From positions 12,557,413 to 12,621,412 of the forward strand of contig NC_030851.1 in the NCBI RefSeq assembly GCF_000208745.1: DNA of 64,000 nt. Reading direction: 5' to 3'. This DNA is from Theobroma cacao. Lineage: Eukaryota; Streptophyta; Magnoliopsida; Malvales; Malvaceae. The translations under genes and the position numbers were made by a program. The notes below the pieces were generated by a model. The model did not search any database. It was not told the DNA's origin and saw only the letters and a list, made by a program, of their open reading frames with translations. Below are positions 33,331-43,361 of this stretch, in pieces (position 1 is the stretch's first letter; every line of letters begins with the position of its first letter).

Positions 33331-34082
33331 TAAGCTTTGGTGGAAGCTTATTTTGGATTATCGCATCGCACTCCCTAGTTAGTGTAACTGTCTCCAAATC
33401 CTCCAATTTCTTCTTTTTCGTCAATATTTCCTTCAAAACCTTCACATATGATGACATTTGCTCTAAAGCTTTTGCAAAAAAAAATGTTGATATGAAGCTT
33501 TTTGAATACCTCAAGAAACTTTTGGAAGTGCCTATCAAGCTTTTGTTTCAGAAAGCATTAAGGAAAAGGTGGTGGTGGTGGAATTGCCTTTGCTTCCTTC
33601 TCTTGAATTTGTTTGTCAACTGTCTCACTCACTATTTCATTCTCAACAGGCTTATCTTGAAGATTAGCTTGCCTAACACTATTTTCAACTTTTTATTCGC
33701 ACTTCAGGGTGATTGCCATAACTTTTTCCTTACCTTATCTTCTAGGATTCACCTCTGTATCACTAGGTAAGGTCCTTTGCGCTCTATTGTTTAATGAGTT
33801 GGCAAGTTAACCAACTTGAGTCTTGAGGTTTAGAATTGGTGCCGCTTGACATTGAATGAGAGCCACTTAAGTTTGAATGATGTTATTATTATTTGTCATG
33901 TACTACCTTAACAAATCCTCTAAAGTTGACATCTTATTTAGGACAAGCGTTCTTGCTTGCTGTTGGAATCCAAGAGATGCATTCAGCCTCGAAGATGAGG
34001 ATGATCCTTGATTATTGACCTAAGAGAAGTTTGGATGGCTCCTCCAACCAAGGTTGTAAGTGTTGGAGTAGGGGTTATTCTA

Positions 34083-34960
34083 CTATCTACTCCTTGCAAA
34101 TTGCATTATTTCTATCATACTCAGACACTGATGGCTGGCATGATCATCTCCACAATATTCACAAGCTACAAATGGACTTTGACTAAAGTTAGTACCAAAA
34201 GATTCAAGTGTCTTAGTTAAAACTACTACCTTTGTGGATAATGCCCAAAAAACATCTACATCATGAATTCCAGCTACTCTCTTATGCATTGGTTGCACTA
34301 CTAGCAACGGGTAGTTGTTTGCAGCCCTTTCTCCCAAAAAATCGTACACCCCATCAATTTTAGCCATTAAAGCTCCTCTCACAATGGCATCAATGGTGGT
34401 TCGAACATGACCACTTAAGCCATTGTAGAATGTCTGCACCTGAAACCACATTGGAAAACCATGATGAGGATAACGATGAATAAATTCTTTGTATCTTTCC
34501 CAATCCTCGTACAACGATTCAAAATCTTGCTGCATGAATGATGTGATATCATTCCTTGTTTTCGCTATCTTGATTAGAAGAAAGAATTTAGTAAGGAATT
34601 TTTTAGCAAGATCATCCATGTTGTTATTGAGCCAATGGGGAATGCATTCGGCCATGCTTTACCTTTATCCCTCAATGACAAAGCAAAAAGTCTCAAACAA
34701 ATTACATCATCTGTGACCCCATTATGTTTGAAAGTGTCACATATCTCCAAGAAGTTTGATATATAGCCATTTCAACCATCATTTGGTAGACCCTAAACTG
34801 GACTGAAGTTTGAATCATGTTGATGATGGCCACTTGATCTCAAAATTACTTACTTGAATAGCCAGCCTTCGAATGCTTGATGGAATCCCCTGCACCAATG
34901 GGACATCATAATCTCTCAAGCATTGATTTTCAGTTGTTATGCACTATTGGATTTGTTGTT
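34083..34960 (-). pseudogene. Gag of the pol-deleted Ty3 element
   Basis: The clearest part is an open frame at 34655-34083 with TRNDITSFMQQDFESLYEDW, PHHGFPMWFQVQTFYNGL and a CCHC knuckle CEYCGDDHASHQC. More gag text lies upstream to about 34960 in broken frames. It aligns in order with the gag at 10771-11799. Confidence 0.8.
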
Positions 34961-35183
34961 CATCCTATCAATTAGCCATAGTATTTGTTTGAGCAAAACT
35001 TTGTTGGTTTTCTCGTCAAAGTCTATGGACTGTTCTCTCAATTTCTAGATCACAAGGTATAATCTCCAAACTTTTTTCTCTTTTAATACAACATCTAAAC
35101 ACACTTGCAAAGCAAAGATATAAAACTTAAATTAAGACTAATCTGTTGAATTTTAATATTAGTAAATAATAAAGGAAACAAAA

Positions 35184-35202
35184 TCCTTGAAAACGGTGCC
35201 AA
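35184..35202 (-). promoter_or_regulatory. Primer-binding site of the pol-deleted Ty3 element
   Basis: The minus strand reads TTGGCACCGTTTTCAAGGA just inside the 5' LTR, a decayed form of the TGGCGCCGTTGCCGGGGA-like site. Confidence 0.6.
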
Positions 35203-35207
35203 AAATT

Positions 35208-36852
35208 TATTGTCGAATTTTCACACAAGTGCACGTTATCGCAAACAAGTAATATAGCAGAAGTAGAGTATCGTTCCCACAGGGATTTGCTCTTAAATTT
35301 TTACTAAGTATTAAAATTTTATCACAAATCAATCTTATTTAAGTAACTGAAAATTACAAAAAATTAATTAAAATGAAATTAAAATAAGCACTAAATTAAC
35401 TAACAAAAATTAAATATATTTGAGAAAGACATTAGATTAAAAACCTAGGATTATGGATTCATCCAACACTTTATCTAATACTAAATTCTCTTATTATTTA
35501 TCTTCCTAGGTGGTTCTTCTAACCTAGGATCCAAAAGTATGTACAAGTCTCCGTCGAAAAGCAAGCACAAATACCTAACTTAATTAGTTCACTATATGTC
35601 TATAAGAATCAATTAAATTAGGCTCATTAAGCTAGTATCCTAATTTGGCTATGCATGGCAACTGGCGTATGTTTACCCGAATCGCAAATCAGATCACTTG
35701 AGTAACATGCACATACACTATTCAAATCTTAGTCTAATCTAAAATCTTTCTGTCGAGTTTCAATTAGATTCACTAATTAATTAATTGTTGATCAAGTAAT
35801 TAAAGGCGTTAATAACAAATTTGAATAAGCAAAACTATACCCATTCATGATAAATAAAAGAGAAAATAATATTCAAACTATATGTTGAATATTAGTTCAT
35901 GATATCTAAATAAAACAATATCCAAAGAAATTTAGCCATGAATTCAAACCAAGAAAATAAGTATAACACAAAAGAGAGAAATAAACTAATGTTGAATCTT
36001 TGTTGATCTCGAATCTCTTTCAATTGCTCTTGCTAGATTCTTGGCTCCAAAACTCCAAAAAAGTTGCTATCGTCTTTTCCTCTTGAATACTTTGAAAAAA
36101 TCCTTTTTATAGGTTTAAGTTAACCTAATTTTCATATTTTTGTCAACACTGTTATTTTTGGAAAATAATGTGGCACAGCAGCCAAGCTTCCTTGGCACCA
36201 TAGTGCCATGGCTGCATTCACGGCGATACTTCTTTAGCGTCGTAGTGCTCTAGCCTCAGGAGTTTGTATGATGCACTTCAACTGTCCAACGCCATGGCCA
36301 CGATATTCTTGGAGTTGCGGCCCTAACTCCCTCAACGTCACAACCTTGAGTAACTTAAGGCCTCGGCCTTCAATCAACATGCTGCCTTGTGTAGAATACA
36401 TCTATACATAATCTTCCAATGTGATTTTCACGTCCATCGAATCTAAACTAGGAAAATTAGAAAACATAAAAGTTGTAGCCCGTTTGCCTAACTTTCCAAT
36501 GGATCAAGAATTGTATCAATTAAACTTTTGTAGCTCAAGTTATCTTTGAAATTCTATAGCATGTATAAATAAAGCCTTCAGCATACTTGTGCAATTTTAA
36601 CTCAAATGCACCTTTCTCATCTAATATCCTACAAAAAACTATGAGAGAAATCAACAATAACTCTTCTTAAAGTAAATTAAAGCAAAATAAAGTAAAATTG
36701 CACTAAAATAACTTAAATTAACTACTCAACATATTGTCTAACTTAAACTAGAAAAACACTTAAAATGCTAAAATTCTAATCTAAAATCTCAAAGATCTAG
36801 TTGCTTAAGCCCCCAAAATGTGTCAAAATAACTCTATATAATAGAGTTATTA
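35208..36852 (-). repeat. 5' LTR of the pol-deleted Ty3 element
   Basis: On the plus strand it opens TATTGTCGAATTTTC and closes with the inverted repeat AACTCTAT / ATAGAGTT and TTATTA. The shared AAAGTTGTAG / AACTTTCCAATGG module is at about 36450-36530. The base run after it (GGTGT, 36853-36857) would be the target duplication, but the matching left copy is lost with the truncated 3' LTR. Confidence 0.75.
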
Positions 36853-37640
36853 GGTGTCAAAGAGTGAGGAACATTTCAAGAAAACATGAGATGTCGCTCA
36901 ATAGCATTTTTAAAATAGAGATTTTTAATGTCAAAGGAATTGATGTCGTGCGACCATTCATTTCTTCTTTCAATATTCGATGCATCTTGGTGGTTGTTGA
37001 TTATGTGTCGAAGTGGGTGCAAGCCTCAACTTTGCCTATGAATGATGTTAAGGTTGGGTTGAAATTTTTGAAGAACATTTTCACTAGATTCGAAACACTA
37101 AGAGCTATGATGAGGATTGGGCCAGTAGACTTAATGATGCACTATGGGTATATAGAACTGCTTATAAAACTCTAATAGATATGTCTCCATATCAATTGGT
37201 ATTTGAAAAAACGTGTCACCTTTTGGTTAAGTTGGAGCACAGTGCCTTTTAGGCCATCAAGAAGTTAAACTTTAACTTGGAAATGGTTGGTGATAAGAGT
37301 TTTCTTCAATTAAATGAGATGGATGAACTCCACTTGGATGCTTATGAAAATACCAAAATTTACAAAGCAAAGATGAAAAGATGGCATGATCAAAATATTG
37401 CTGAGCATCATTTCGAGTCAAGTCAGCTTGTGTTGTTGTTTAACTAGCACTTAAAGCTATTTTTAGGAAAGTTGAAATCAAGATGGTCAAGACCCTTTAT
37501 TGTATAAAAGGTGTTTCCACATGTAGGAGTGGAAATAATAGATGGGTTAACAAATGAAACATTCAAGGTGAATGGGCTACGGTTGAAGCATTATTGGGGA
37601 GGTGACATTGATCGTCAATGATCTTCCATCCATCTTTTCG
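36853..37640 (+). pseudogene. Athila-like integrase relic, plus strand
   Basis: It starts inside the integrase zinc region (CQRVRNISRKHEMSLNS). It continues with DVVRPFISSFNIRCILVVVD and YVSKWVQAS, and then jumps at about 37110 to the C-terminal text ([52 protein letters not shown]). The core section with the second catalytic Asp and the Glu is deleted. Its N-terminal part would have lain to the left, beyond the minus-strand element that ends at 36852. Confidence 0.8.
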
Positions 37641-38432
37641 ATCCCAAATGAGCTTACAAGAAAGTCCAACTAACAACTATAAGGAGACTGCTTCTTTGTT
37701 TTTATTTTATTTAGCATATTTTGATTTTTATGTTTACTTACAATTTCTTTCATAGTTTATGATTTATTCCATGAGCTTAATTTTTCTTTTTCTTTTTTGT
37801 TTTGCAAGGCTTCTAATTTAGAAAAAAGAATTTTCAACAATGTTGCAGTGCCAAGGAGGTTAGCCTCATGGCACAACATGATGCTTTGCCTTATAGTAAA
37901 ACTTGAGGCTAAAGCAAGGCGATGCCCATTCGGGGCCCCCACTTTATAAAGCCACCCCCTCCCTCATCCCTTCCACTTTCTAGGTTTATTTCTCTCTCTA
38001 CCTCCATATTTTCTCTTTCTAGTGTCCACCCACTCAATGGTACTTCCAAAACTACACAAATTTGGCACCAAATCAGTCCTTTAAAGCAAGCAAATCATCT
38101 TCCACTCATTCAACAACCAAACTTTCTGCAAAAAATTCAAATAAGTGATTTAGTTTTTTGCAAATTTTCAACTTTGGTAGATTTAGCCATTGGAGAAGTC
38201 CTTATGGTTGTTGATTAGTGGGTTTGTGATTAATTTGAGATTGTAGTATTTGTGCTTGCTTTTAACTGCTTCTACATTGAATATTTGATAGATTGGTTGC
38301 TAAAAAGCGATAAATAGTGACAAAATTCTGCACTTGAATAATAATTATGGGAATGGGATTATTTATGCACTAGTTGTTTTGGTGGCATTGTTGTGGATTA
38401 ATTTAAGAAGTTGTTGCATATTTTGTTGACAC
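37641..38432 (+). other. Spacer between integrase relic and downstream ORF
   Basis: Pyrimidine-rich and AT-rich text, with a short open frame at 37922-38218 that shows no domain. It corresponds to the spacer seen at 5891-7225 in the full-length relative. Confidence 0.5.
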
Positions 38433-39026
38433 TTGAGTATAAACTACTACACATTTGTGGAGTGTTTGATGGCACCCAAGAAGGGAGTTAAAGGTAGTAA
38501 ATTTGTTTTGATCAGAGTAAATTTGTTTCTACTAAGGCACCACAAGGCATACACAATCCCTTGTGCAAAAGTCCCTATTCTGGAACAAGGCATTGATCTT
38601 CATCCTAAGCTGTATGGTTCTGTTCATAGGCTTATCATTGAGTGGCAGTGGGAGAAATTTTGTAAGCAACTTGAGGTAGTTGTGTTACCTGTTGTTTAAG
38701 AATTTTATGCCAACATTGTCGAACATGAGAATGGGTAGGTTTTTGTTCGAGGATGTCAGCTACGCTTCGACAATCAGACGATTAATCAATTCTACAACTT
38801 ACCTGATACTGAAAGTGATGAGTATGGACAATTTTTGGCTACCAATATTGATTTGGATGGAGTTATTGGAGTATTTTGTAATGAGGGTGCAAAGTGGAAA
38901 TGAATAAAGACGTACCAATGTCTTTTAAAGCTAGTGCCATCAAGAATGATCACAAGCTATGGTATCATTTTTTGACGAAGAGATTACTTCCTGTGAAGCA
39001 TTTGCGTGATGTGACAAGAGATAGAG
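38433..39026 (+). pseudogene. Putative plant transposon protein domain, truncated
   Basis: In plus frames: MAPKKGVKGSKF, then VPILEQGIDLHPKLYGSVHR, EFYANIVEHENG, QTINQFYNLPDTESDEYGQF, DGVIGVFCNEGAKWK and KHLRDVTRDR. This is the same domain as at 4743-5890. Frame changes and stops show decay. It is cut in the middle of the domain at 39026 by the LTR of the Tekay-type element. Confidence 0.75.
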
Positions 39027-39540
39027 TGTGAAATCCCACATTGAGTAAAAGGATAAGTTAGGAAATCCTTAGGTGAACACATAGATTATATGTTTTGAAC
39101 ATCAAACTTAGTTTTAACCTTCAAAAGAATTCAGTGACACTTTTGGTTGTCGATCAATTTTGAAATAAAAATTTTCTAAGTTTAGAAAGGGTCAAAATAT
39201 GTGATTTTTAAAAAATAATCTTTTAAAAATAAAAATTGACGGTGATAATTCCCTTGATTTTTGGATGACCAAAAATGATTTTTTCATAAATTTTGAAGTA
39301 CGTTTGTAATGGTGAATGGGAGCCGCAAATTTAATTTCAGTCAAACGTTTTCAATTTTGTTCTTGAAACCAAAATTTAGATTAATATTCTTTTTTATTTT
39401 AATTTTTTTGATATTTTTATTGAATCCAAATGGGTGGTTGTTTACTTATTTTCATTAAATATCTTAAGTAAATGGAGAATAAAAATAAGCTGAGTAGGTT
39501 TTATAAGCAATCTCTCTCAGAAACTGTATTCTGTTTCAAA

Positions 39541-39662
39541 TGTATCGATACATGTTCATGATGTATCGATACATGTTCATGATGTATCAATACATATGGT
39601 CATGTATTGATTCAATTTCTAGAACCAAATGTATCGATGCATGGCCCAAATGCATCAATATA
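39541..39662. repeat. Upstream cluster of six TGTATCGATACA-like palindromes
   Basis: Sites start at 39541, 39562, 39583, 39603, 39630 and 39651. The first two are perfect TGTATCGATACA; the others have one to three changes. Steps are 21, 21, 20, 27 and 21 bp. The last site ends 56 bp before the TATA box. Confidence 0.9.
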
Positions 39663-39717
39663 TTTCGTCGTTTTTAGAAAAATAAAAAGGGCAAAATTAT
39701 ACTTTGACACTCAAAAC

Positions 39718-39725
39718 TATAAATA
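39718..39725 (+). promoter_or_regulatory. TATA box of the Tekay-type LTR
   Basis: TATAAATA in the context AAACTATAAATACCTC, just after the palindrome cluster. It is the probable start region of the element transcript. Confidence 0.65.
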
Positions 39726-40631
39726 CCTCATAATTTTCAAGGGTTTTCAACCCTCAACAATTTTTCTAAGGTATTTTGTCAACTCAAACCCTCTCAACTC
39801 ATTTTTAACTCAACTCTTCATTTTTGATGACTAAATGATTTGCCCTTGAGTTGTTTCGAAAAATGTGATATTTTTAAGCTTTGGAAACATTAAATCTTGA
39901 TTTCTAGTTTCTGAAAATATGATTTCATAGCACAAATTTTCTATTGGTGATTAAAGCTTAAAGGTTTTGCGATTTTCTTAAGCACCTAAGCTCACGTAAG
40001 GTAAGGATGAAAGATTTATGGGTTTCTAAGCATGGGTTTTAAATAAAAAATTAGTTTAGCTAAAAGCGAGTAGTTTCGAAAGTTCTTAGAATGATTATTA
40101 TGAGATTTTTATCCTAAGAAATGATTATGATAATTGTTATACTATAGGAACACTTGAAAACTCCATGCATATCACCGAAATGAAGTTGTAATTGGAGCTA
40201 GGAATCAACTCCCCAATTAGGTAAGTGGATACAACTTTTCAAGCATTTTAATACATAAAGTTAGCATGATTTTTATGGAAATGATTGTTTAAGCATGTTG
40301 AAATATTATTTCCATAAAGGGTTTATCAAAGAATTTGAACTACAAGATTTTTATGAAGTTTTCTAGGAAATGTTCAAAGGACTAGATTTGATAATGATTT
40401 GTGATAAATGTGACACAATGATTTTCAAAATGTTTACTAATCTACTACGTATGTAAATATGCTACTACATATCAGTTTTCAACAAAAACGGACAAGCCCT
40501 TTTATATTTATTGCCCACTCGATTACTCTAGCTTTTGGGCTAGTGTAGGTACGAGATATTTCTATGGTTAAAGTATGAATGTCATTATACACATGTTAGA
40601 TACAATGTAGCATGATAAGAATGTTCGATGT

Positions 40632-40795
40632 ATGAGTTCCATTTATGAGATTATGACATGTATGTCATGAGATGTACATGTTAAGCATATCATGTACACT
40701 ATGGGCTAAGCATATGAGTTATTTATGAGATTATGAAATGCATGCCATGAGATGTATGTGTTGAGATAGCCAAATACACTATGGGCTAAGCATGA
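40632..40795 (+). repeat. Tandem duplication, 82-bp unit, in the Tekay-type LTR
   Basis: ATGAGTT...TTTATGAGATTATG...CACTATGGGCTAAGCAT occurs from 40632 and again from 40714, with moderate divergence. Confidence 0.8.
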
Positions 40796-41344
40796 TGATG
40801 ATTTATAAAAAAAGGTTACATGTTTATAATGCAAACTAAGGATGAAAACAATGCTAAGCTTAAGAGATCTTATAATGATTATGGACAAGGCCAATGTGTG
40901 ATTCACACAACTATGATGATTGTTCATGCAAGATGAACTAGACGGTATTGAGGACTTTGTCCACTACCCGCCTGAATGGGGTGGAATCACTCGATAGATC
41001 ATGGATGAGGCCAATGTGCCATTAACAAGAGCGTGCCAGAAACCTGAAAAATAGAGGTTAAACCACTATTCATCAAAATAGGGCGAATCTATTCATAAAT
41101 GGAATGTTATGATGAATGATTTTAATGAGTTTGAGGAATGATTGAATGAATAATATTTGATGCTTTATGTTTAAATGCTTACTTTATGATTGAAAGATTA
41201 TTGATAATGTTATTCACACTGTAATGTGGTGATAATGGCTTGGTTAGACAAAACCTTAGCCTAAGGAATGATCCCTCAATGTTAGAAAGACTTATGAATG
41301 GTTTAAATTTAGAATATTGCTTAGAAAATAGATTCTGTGCCAAA

Positions 41345-41488
41345 AATATTGATACATGTGGAGCATCTATCGATACATTTTCAACAAAATACTATAGAAG
41401 GTGTTTTGTGTGAAATGTATTAATACATTCTCAAAAGTATCGATATATTTCTTGCATGTATCGGCGCATTCCTTAATGTATCAATAAA
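41345..41488. repeat. Downstream cluster of six TGTATCGATACA-like palindromes
   Basis: Sites start at 41345, 41366, 41416, 41436, 41457 and 41477; steps are 21, 50, 20, 21 and 20 bp. Variants include TCTATCGATACA, TGTATTAATACA, AGTATCGATATA and TGTATCGGCGCA. The cluster lies 1.6 kb downstream of the TATA box but still inside the LTR. Confidence 0.85.
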
Positions 41489-42320
41489 ATTGTTGTAGAA
41501 AAGGATTTCTAAGTGGTTTTAAAAGGTTTTCAAGGATAAATGAGTTCCAATCTTTTAAGCGAAGTTGTTTTCCATGCAATGTTATTTAAAGGATGTTTAA
41601 AATGCTATGTTATAACGTCATTATGGTAATAATGTTGAATTTATGAATCATATGTAATTATAATTGCATGGTTATGAAAAACTCTTCCCTTTGGCTTGTC
41701 CCCTTCCCCGTATCCACTCACGGAGTCTTTGTGACTCACAAGTTATTGTCCCTCACTATTTTTGTTGTAGATCAATGATCTTGCTAATAGCTAGTGTCAT
41801 GGAGACGTGATCCGTTCATTCCTCATTAGTAGGTGTCTAGCAGCCTCTTGATGCCTAATGAGTCGGTTCATGTTCTACTAATGAATTTGTCTATGATATG
41901 TTTATGTTTAGGGACTATGAACGTGTTTAAATGGATTATGATTATTTATGATGATGTAGCCAAATGTTTGGGCGTATTACATTATGAATGTTATGTTAAT
42001 TGTATAAAGTGGCTCTCGAGCCCATATGGACAATCAAGGGTGTTGAGACATGTAAACAACATGGTGCACGAAGAACGTGGCACTTTGATGATATATGAAA
42101 TGTTAGCACTTACACTAATATGTTAAGAAGTTCCATTCATGTGTAATGTTGCGTATGATGGTATGCATGAGTTGATATTGTATACCAATGGATGTTTAAA
42201 TATGCTTCCACACTGATGAAAATGATGAATGTTAAAAAGGCTTACTTAGGCTTAGCAGGCTATACCCATCTAGGTTCATGCGTCGATCATGTTCCATCAT
42301 AAAATGGGATGTGATAAAGT

Positions 42321-42332
42321 TGGTATCAAAGC
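42321..42332 (+). promoter_or_regulatory. Primer-binding site of the Tekay-type element
   Basis: TGGTATCAAAGC followed by TCTAGG, one change from the initiator-Met tRNA site TGGTATCAGAGC. Confidence 0.75.
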
Positions 42333-42550
42333 TCTAGGTTCATAGAGTACTAGGTATTGTTAGCGGAACATTGGAATCATATGAAGGAATCTTATTTTTG
42401 TTTTGTGTACCTGAGCACAAATCGAGAATGAGAAACCCCTATATAATTCTTGTTTGTCCACCTATTATATGCTTAAAAGATATGTCTAGTCTTGTTATGA
42501 GTTTATAGCATTGAGTCTTACAGTATACGTTGCTTTTGTTTAGGTGAGAT

Positions 42551-43361
42551 ATGTCACCTAGGACACGAGCTTATGTTAGAGGTGCGACAAAGCGCGAAGC
42601 TCCTTTAGAGACTACTGATAGATCATGTACACCCATTGCTAAAGGTTAAGGCAGACACGACAAGGCCACCAGTTTAGGGAGGACTAATACCCCCACTAGT
42701 GCACAAACAGAAGGACAGGGTCTCGAAGTAGTAGTTGAGGGATAAGCTCCCGAGGTAGTAATGACTACAACTAGGGCAATGACTTTAAAAGATTTAGCTG
42801 TCAACTTACAAGGAGTCAGTCAGACCATAGAGCTTCTTGCTTAGAAGATCTTGGATCAGAGGCGACAAGGTGATGATCGTCCTACTGTTCAACCATCTCC
42901 GAAGTCATAGAGTTAAGGTGACCAGCTACAAGCTAGCATGGTTAGAGTTAGGATTAAGGTTCAACTATCGAAGTTCATGAAGCTAAAACCTCTTACATTT
43001 TTTGGATCAGATGCATCACAAGATGCCCAGGATTTCTTAGATGACATTGAGGTCATATGCAATGCTTTGAGTTCCACTGGCACTCGGATGGTGGAGCTAG
43101 CTGCATTTAGGCTAGGTAGAGCAGCTTGACAATGGTATGATCAGTTACACAAAGGTAAAGCACCTTGTGCTGCATTGATGCCTTGGCTAGAGTTTAGTAT
43201 AGCTTTTTTGAAGTGTTTTCTACTTATCATTGTAAGAAAGGTTAGAGCCCATGAATTCGAGATGTTAGTACAAACTTCGGGTCTGACAGTGCTAGAGTAC
43301 AATATTAAGTTTACTAAGTTGTCCCAGCATGTGCCTTACTTAGTGGCTACCAAGGAGATAA
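42551..43361 (+). pseudogene. Tekay-type gag, broken and truncated
   Basis: It starts ATG at 42551 (MSPRTRAYVRGA). The gag domain proper reads KLKPLTFFGSDASQDAQDFL, TRMVELAAFRLG, then QWYDQLHKGKAPCAALMPWL and SGLTVLEYNIKFTKLSQHV. In-frame stops occur at several places before and after 42938, and the frame is cut at 43361 before the zinc knuckle. Confidence 0.85.

Larger units (their letters stand above)
31291..36852 (-). mobile_element. Pol-deleted Athila/Tat-type Ty3 element (internal region and 5' LTR)
   Basis: On the minus strand: 5' LTR (35208-36852), primer-binding site (35184-35202, TTGGCACCGTTTTCAAGGA), gag, protease fused to an integrase tail, a non-coding stretch, then the polypurine tract at the inner edge of the truncated 3' LTR. 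The internal part is only 3.9 kb because RT, RNase H and most of the integrase are missing. Relatedness to the element at 2589-13581 is plain from the gag, the protease and the LTR-end inverted repeat. Confidence 0.8.
39027..42316 (+). repeat. 5' LTR (3.3 kb) of the Tekay-type element
   Basis: It starts TGTGAAATCCCACATTGAG and ends TGGGATGTGATA, which is a near inverted copy of its start. It contains two clusters of TGTATCGATACA-like sites (39541-39662 and 41345-41488), a TATA box (39718-39725) and an 82-bp tandem duplication (40632-40795). Other short open frames in it show no domain. Confidence 0.75.
39027..43361 (+). mobile_element. Tekay-type chromovirus (Ty3), truncated after gag
   Basis: 5' LTR 39027-42316, primer-binding site 42321-42332, gag from 42551. 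At 43361/43362 the gag is cut by a TGTCACGACCC LTR, and no pol follows. The gag text and the very long LTR with TGTGAAATCCCACA at its start suit the Tekay (Del) branch. Confidence 0.75.
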
